A stretch of DNA of 14,339 bases from an uncultured Chloroflexota bacterium (lineage in GTDB: Bacteria; Chloroflexota; Dehalococcoidia; UBA3495), in NCBI GenBank assembly GCA_913020235.1, contig CAJWBT010000022.1, positions 1 to 14,339 of the forward strand, given 5' to 3'. The notes beneath the pieces were generated by a model. The model saw only the letters and a program-made list of their open reading frames with translations. It did no database searches and was not told the origin of the DNA. The position numbers and the translations under genes are program-made. This document shows positions 13,324 to 14,339 of this stretch, in pieces. Numbering within the stretch: position 1 is the first letter of the stretch; every line of letters begins with the position of its first letter.

Positions 13324-14339
13324 ATGCTCTCGCCTGCACGTCAACTGGTGACGGCCTTCCAGTTTCATGATATCCGGATGCTGTGGATTTCCACGGTATC
13401 CAACCAGCTCGGGCAAGGGATGCAGCACGTTGTCCTTGGCTGGTTGGTGTTTGATATGACCGGCTCCAGCGGGATGGTAGGGGCGATCTTCGCGGCGCGC
13501 GCGGCACCCAACCTGGTCGTGGGACTCATTGCCGGCTCCGTAACCGACCGGGTAGACCGGCGTACGCTGATGCGCGTTGCGGTGTGGGGCCTGGCGCTTA
13601 CTTCCCTGGGAGCGGGTCTCCTGTTGTCCATCGGGCAGTTGGCCATCTGGCAGCTGATGCTGTTCACTCTCCTGCTGGGAGCCTTTCAGGCTTTCTACAT
13701 GACGGCCCGACAGGTCTACGTATACGACGTGGTGGGAGCCGGTGGAGCGATAAACGCCATCGCGTTAATCAGCCTGGGTCAGCGGGTAGGCCAGGTATTG
13801 GGCTCGTTGATGGCGGGGGGTCTCATCTACTGGCAGGGGGCCGGCAGTCCATTCCTGGCAATGAGCTTGGGCTATGGGATTGGGGCGCTGACTCTTTACG
13901 CACTACGTCACGCCGGCGGCTCGGCCCCTCAAGATCGGGAGCCGATAGGCGAGAATATCCTCAACTATTTCAGGGCCCTCAAGACCAACCGGGTTATGTT
14001 GAGCCTGATGGTTTCGACGGCCGCAACCGAGATTTTCGGGTTTTCCCATCAGGTTATGCTGCCGATTCTGGCCAAGGATGTGCTGCTGGTGGGCGCCGTG
14101 GGGTTGGGAGTGCTTACCTCCTTCCGTTTTGCCGGCGGCGCCCTGGGGGTCATTATCCTGGCTGGGCTGGGAGAGGTCCGGCGCCGAGGCGTGCTGTTGC
14201 TGTCAGCAGTGGCCCTGTTTGGAGTCGGCCAGGTGCTGCTGGGCCAAGCCTTCAATTTCTGGGTTGCCCTGCTGTTTGTGGCGTTTGCCAATGCGATGGC
14301 TTCGATAGCCGACGTGCTCCACCAGAGTTTGCTCCAGCT
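13324..14339 (+). CDS. MFS transporter, partial (runs off right edge)
   Basis: The frame is open from ATG 13324 to the window end, giving 338 residues with no stop. An AAGGAG lies close before the ATG. Hydrophobic helices lie at about residues 20-45, 50-72, 82-102, 106-127, 143-168, 175-195, 225-248, 256-281, 290-308 and 311-330, so about ten of twelve helices are present, with a charged loop at 196-222 between the halves. The loop after helix 2 is GSVTDRVDRR (71-80), the MFS signature motif A (GxxxDRxGRR). The order fits the exporter branch (MFS_3/EntS-like), which extrudes small molecules by proton antiport; the substrate is unknown. Confidence 0.88.
   Translation, partial: MLSPARQLVTAFQFHDIRMLWISTVSNQLGQGMQHVVLGWLVFDMTGSSGMVGAIFAARAAPNLVVGLIAGSVTDRVDRRTLMRVAVWGLALTSLGAGLLLSIGQLAIWQLMLFTLLLGAFQAFYMTARQVYVYDVVGAGGAINAIALISLGQRVGQVLGSLMAGGLIYWQGAGSPFLAMSLGYGIGALTLYALRHAGGSAPQDREPIGENILNYFRALKTNRVMLSLMVSTAATEIFGFSHQVMLPILAKDVLLVGAVGLGVLTSFRFAGGALGVIILAGLGEVRRRGVLLLSAVALFGVGQVLLGQAFNFWVALLFVAFANAMASIADVLHQSLLQ

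Overview
The window is GC-rich, densely coded bacterial DNA with good Shine-Dalgarno sites and sigma-70-like promoters. It has no rRNA, tRNA, CRISPR or phage genes. Its mix of CaiB-type CoA transferase, MaoC and crotonase proteins, a creatinase-like M24 protein, RidA repeats and UGSC selenoproteins, with palindromic repeats between genes, resembles an uncultured heterotroph such as a SAR202/Dehalococcoidia-type Chloroflexota. That placement is a guess from gene content; no marker gene is present.

The main point is at the left end. Two minus-strand genes each contain an in-frame TGA directly before Gly-Ser-Cys (UGSC). Read as stops, these TGAs cut one gene in two and truncate the other. Read as selenocysteine, they give a 555-residue two-domain protein (557-2224) and a second UGSC protein running off the left edge (1-382). 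In both genes a perfect hairpin lies where a bacterial SECIS belongs. The short gene has its own good promoter (453-482). Upstream on the same strand is an M24 (creatinase/Xaa-Pro peptidase fold) gene that lacks two of the five metal ligands.

From 3515 to 3870 a divergent control region holds a 12-bp palindrome and a direct repeat. Rightward genes follow: a formyl-CoA transferase-like CaiB protein (3871-5067), an alpha/beta hydrolase (5205-5951), a gamma-glutamyltransferase-family Ntn hydrolase (6093-7748) and an L-aspartate dehydrogenase-like protein (7897-8700). The gaps between them carry hairpins and repeats. A convergent gap (8701-9111) holds two 100-bp inverted-repeat elements.

A leftward operon starts from a TTGACA promoter (12366-12394): crotonase homologue (11439-12245), MaoC N-type half (10844-11335), MaoC with catalytic Asp/His (10295-10816), then a protein of three fused RidA domains (9112-10314) whose start overlaps the MaoC gene by 20 bp. 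These look like CoA-thioester chemistry with a RidA-type accessory protein; the substrate is unknown.

At the right end are a PncC/CinA C-terminal-type amidohydrolase (12593-13081), a nested hairpin repeat (13172-13220), and an MFS exporter gene with a strong promoter (from 13324) that runs off the right edge.
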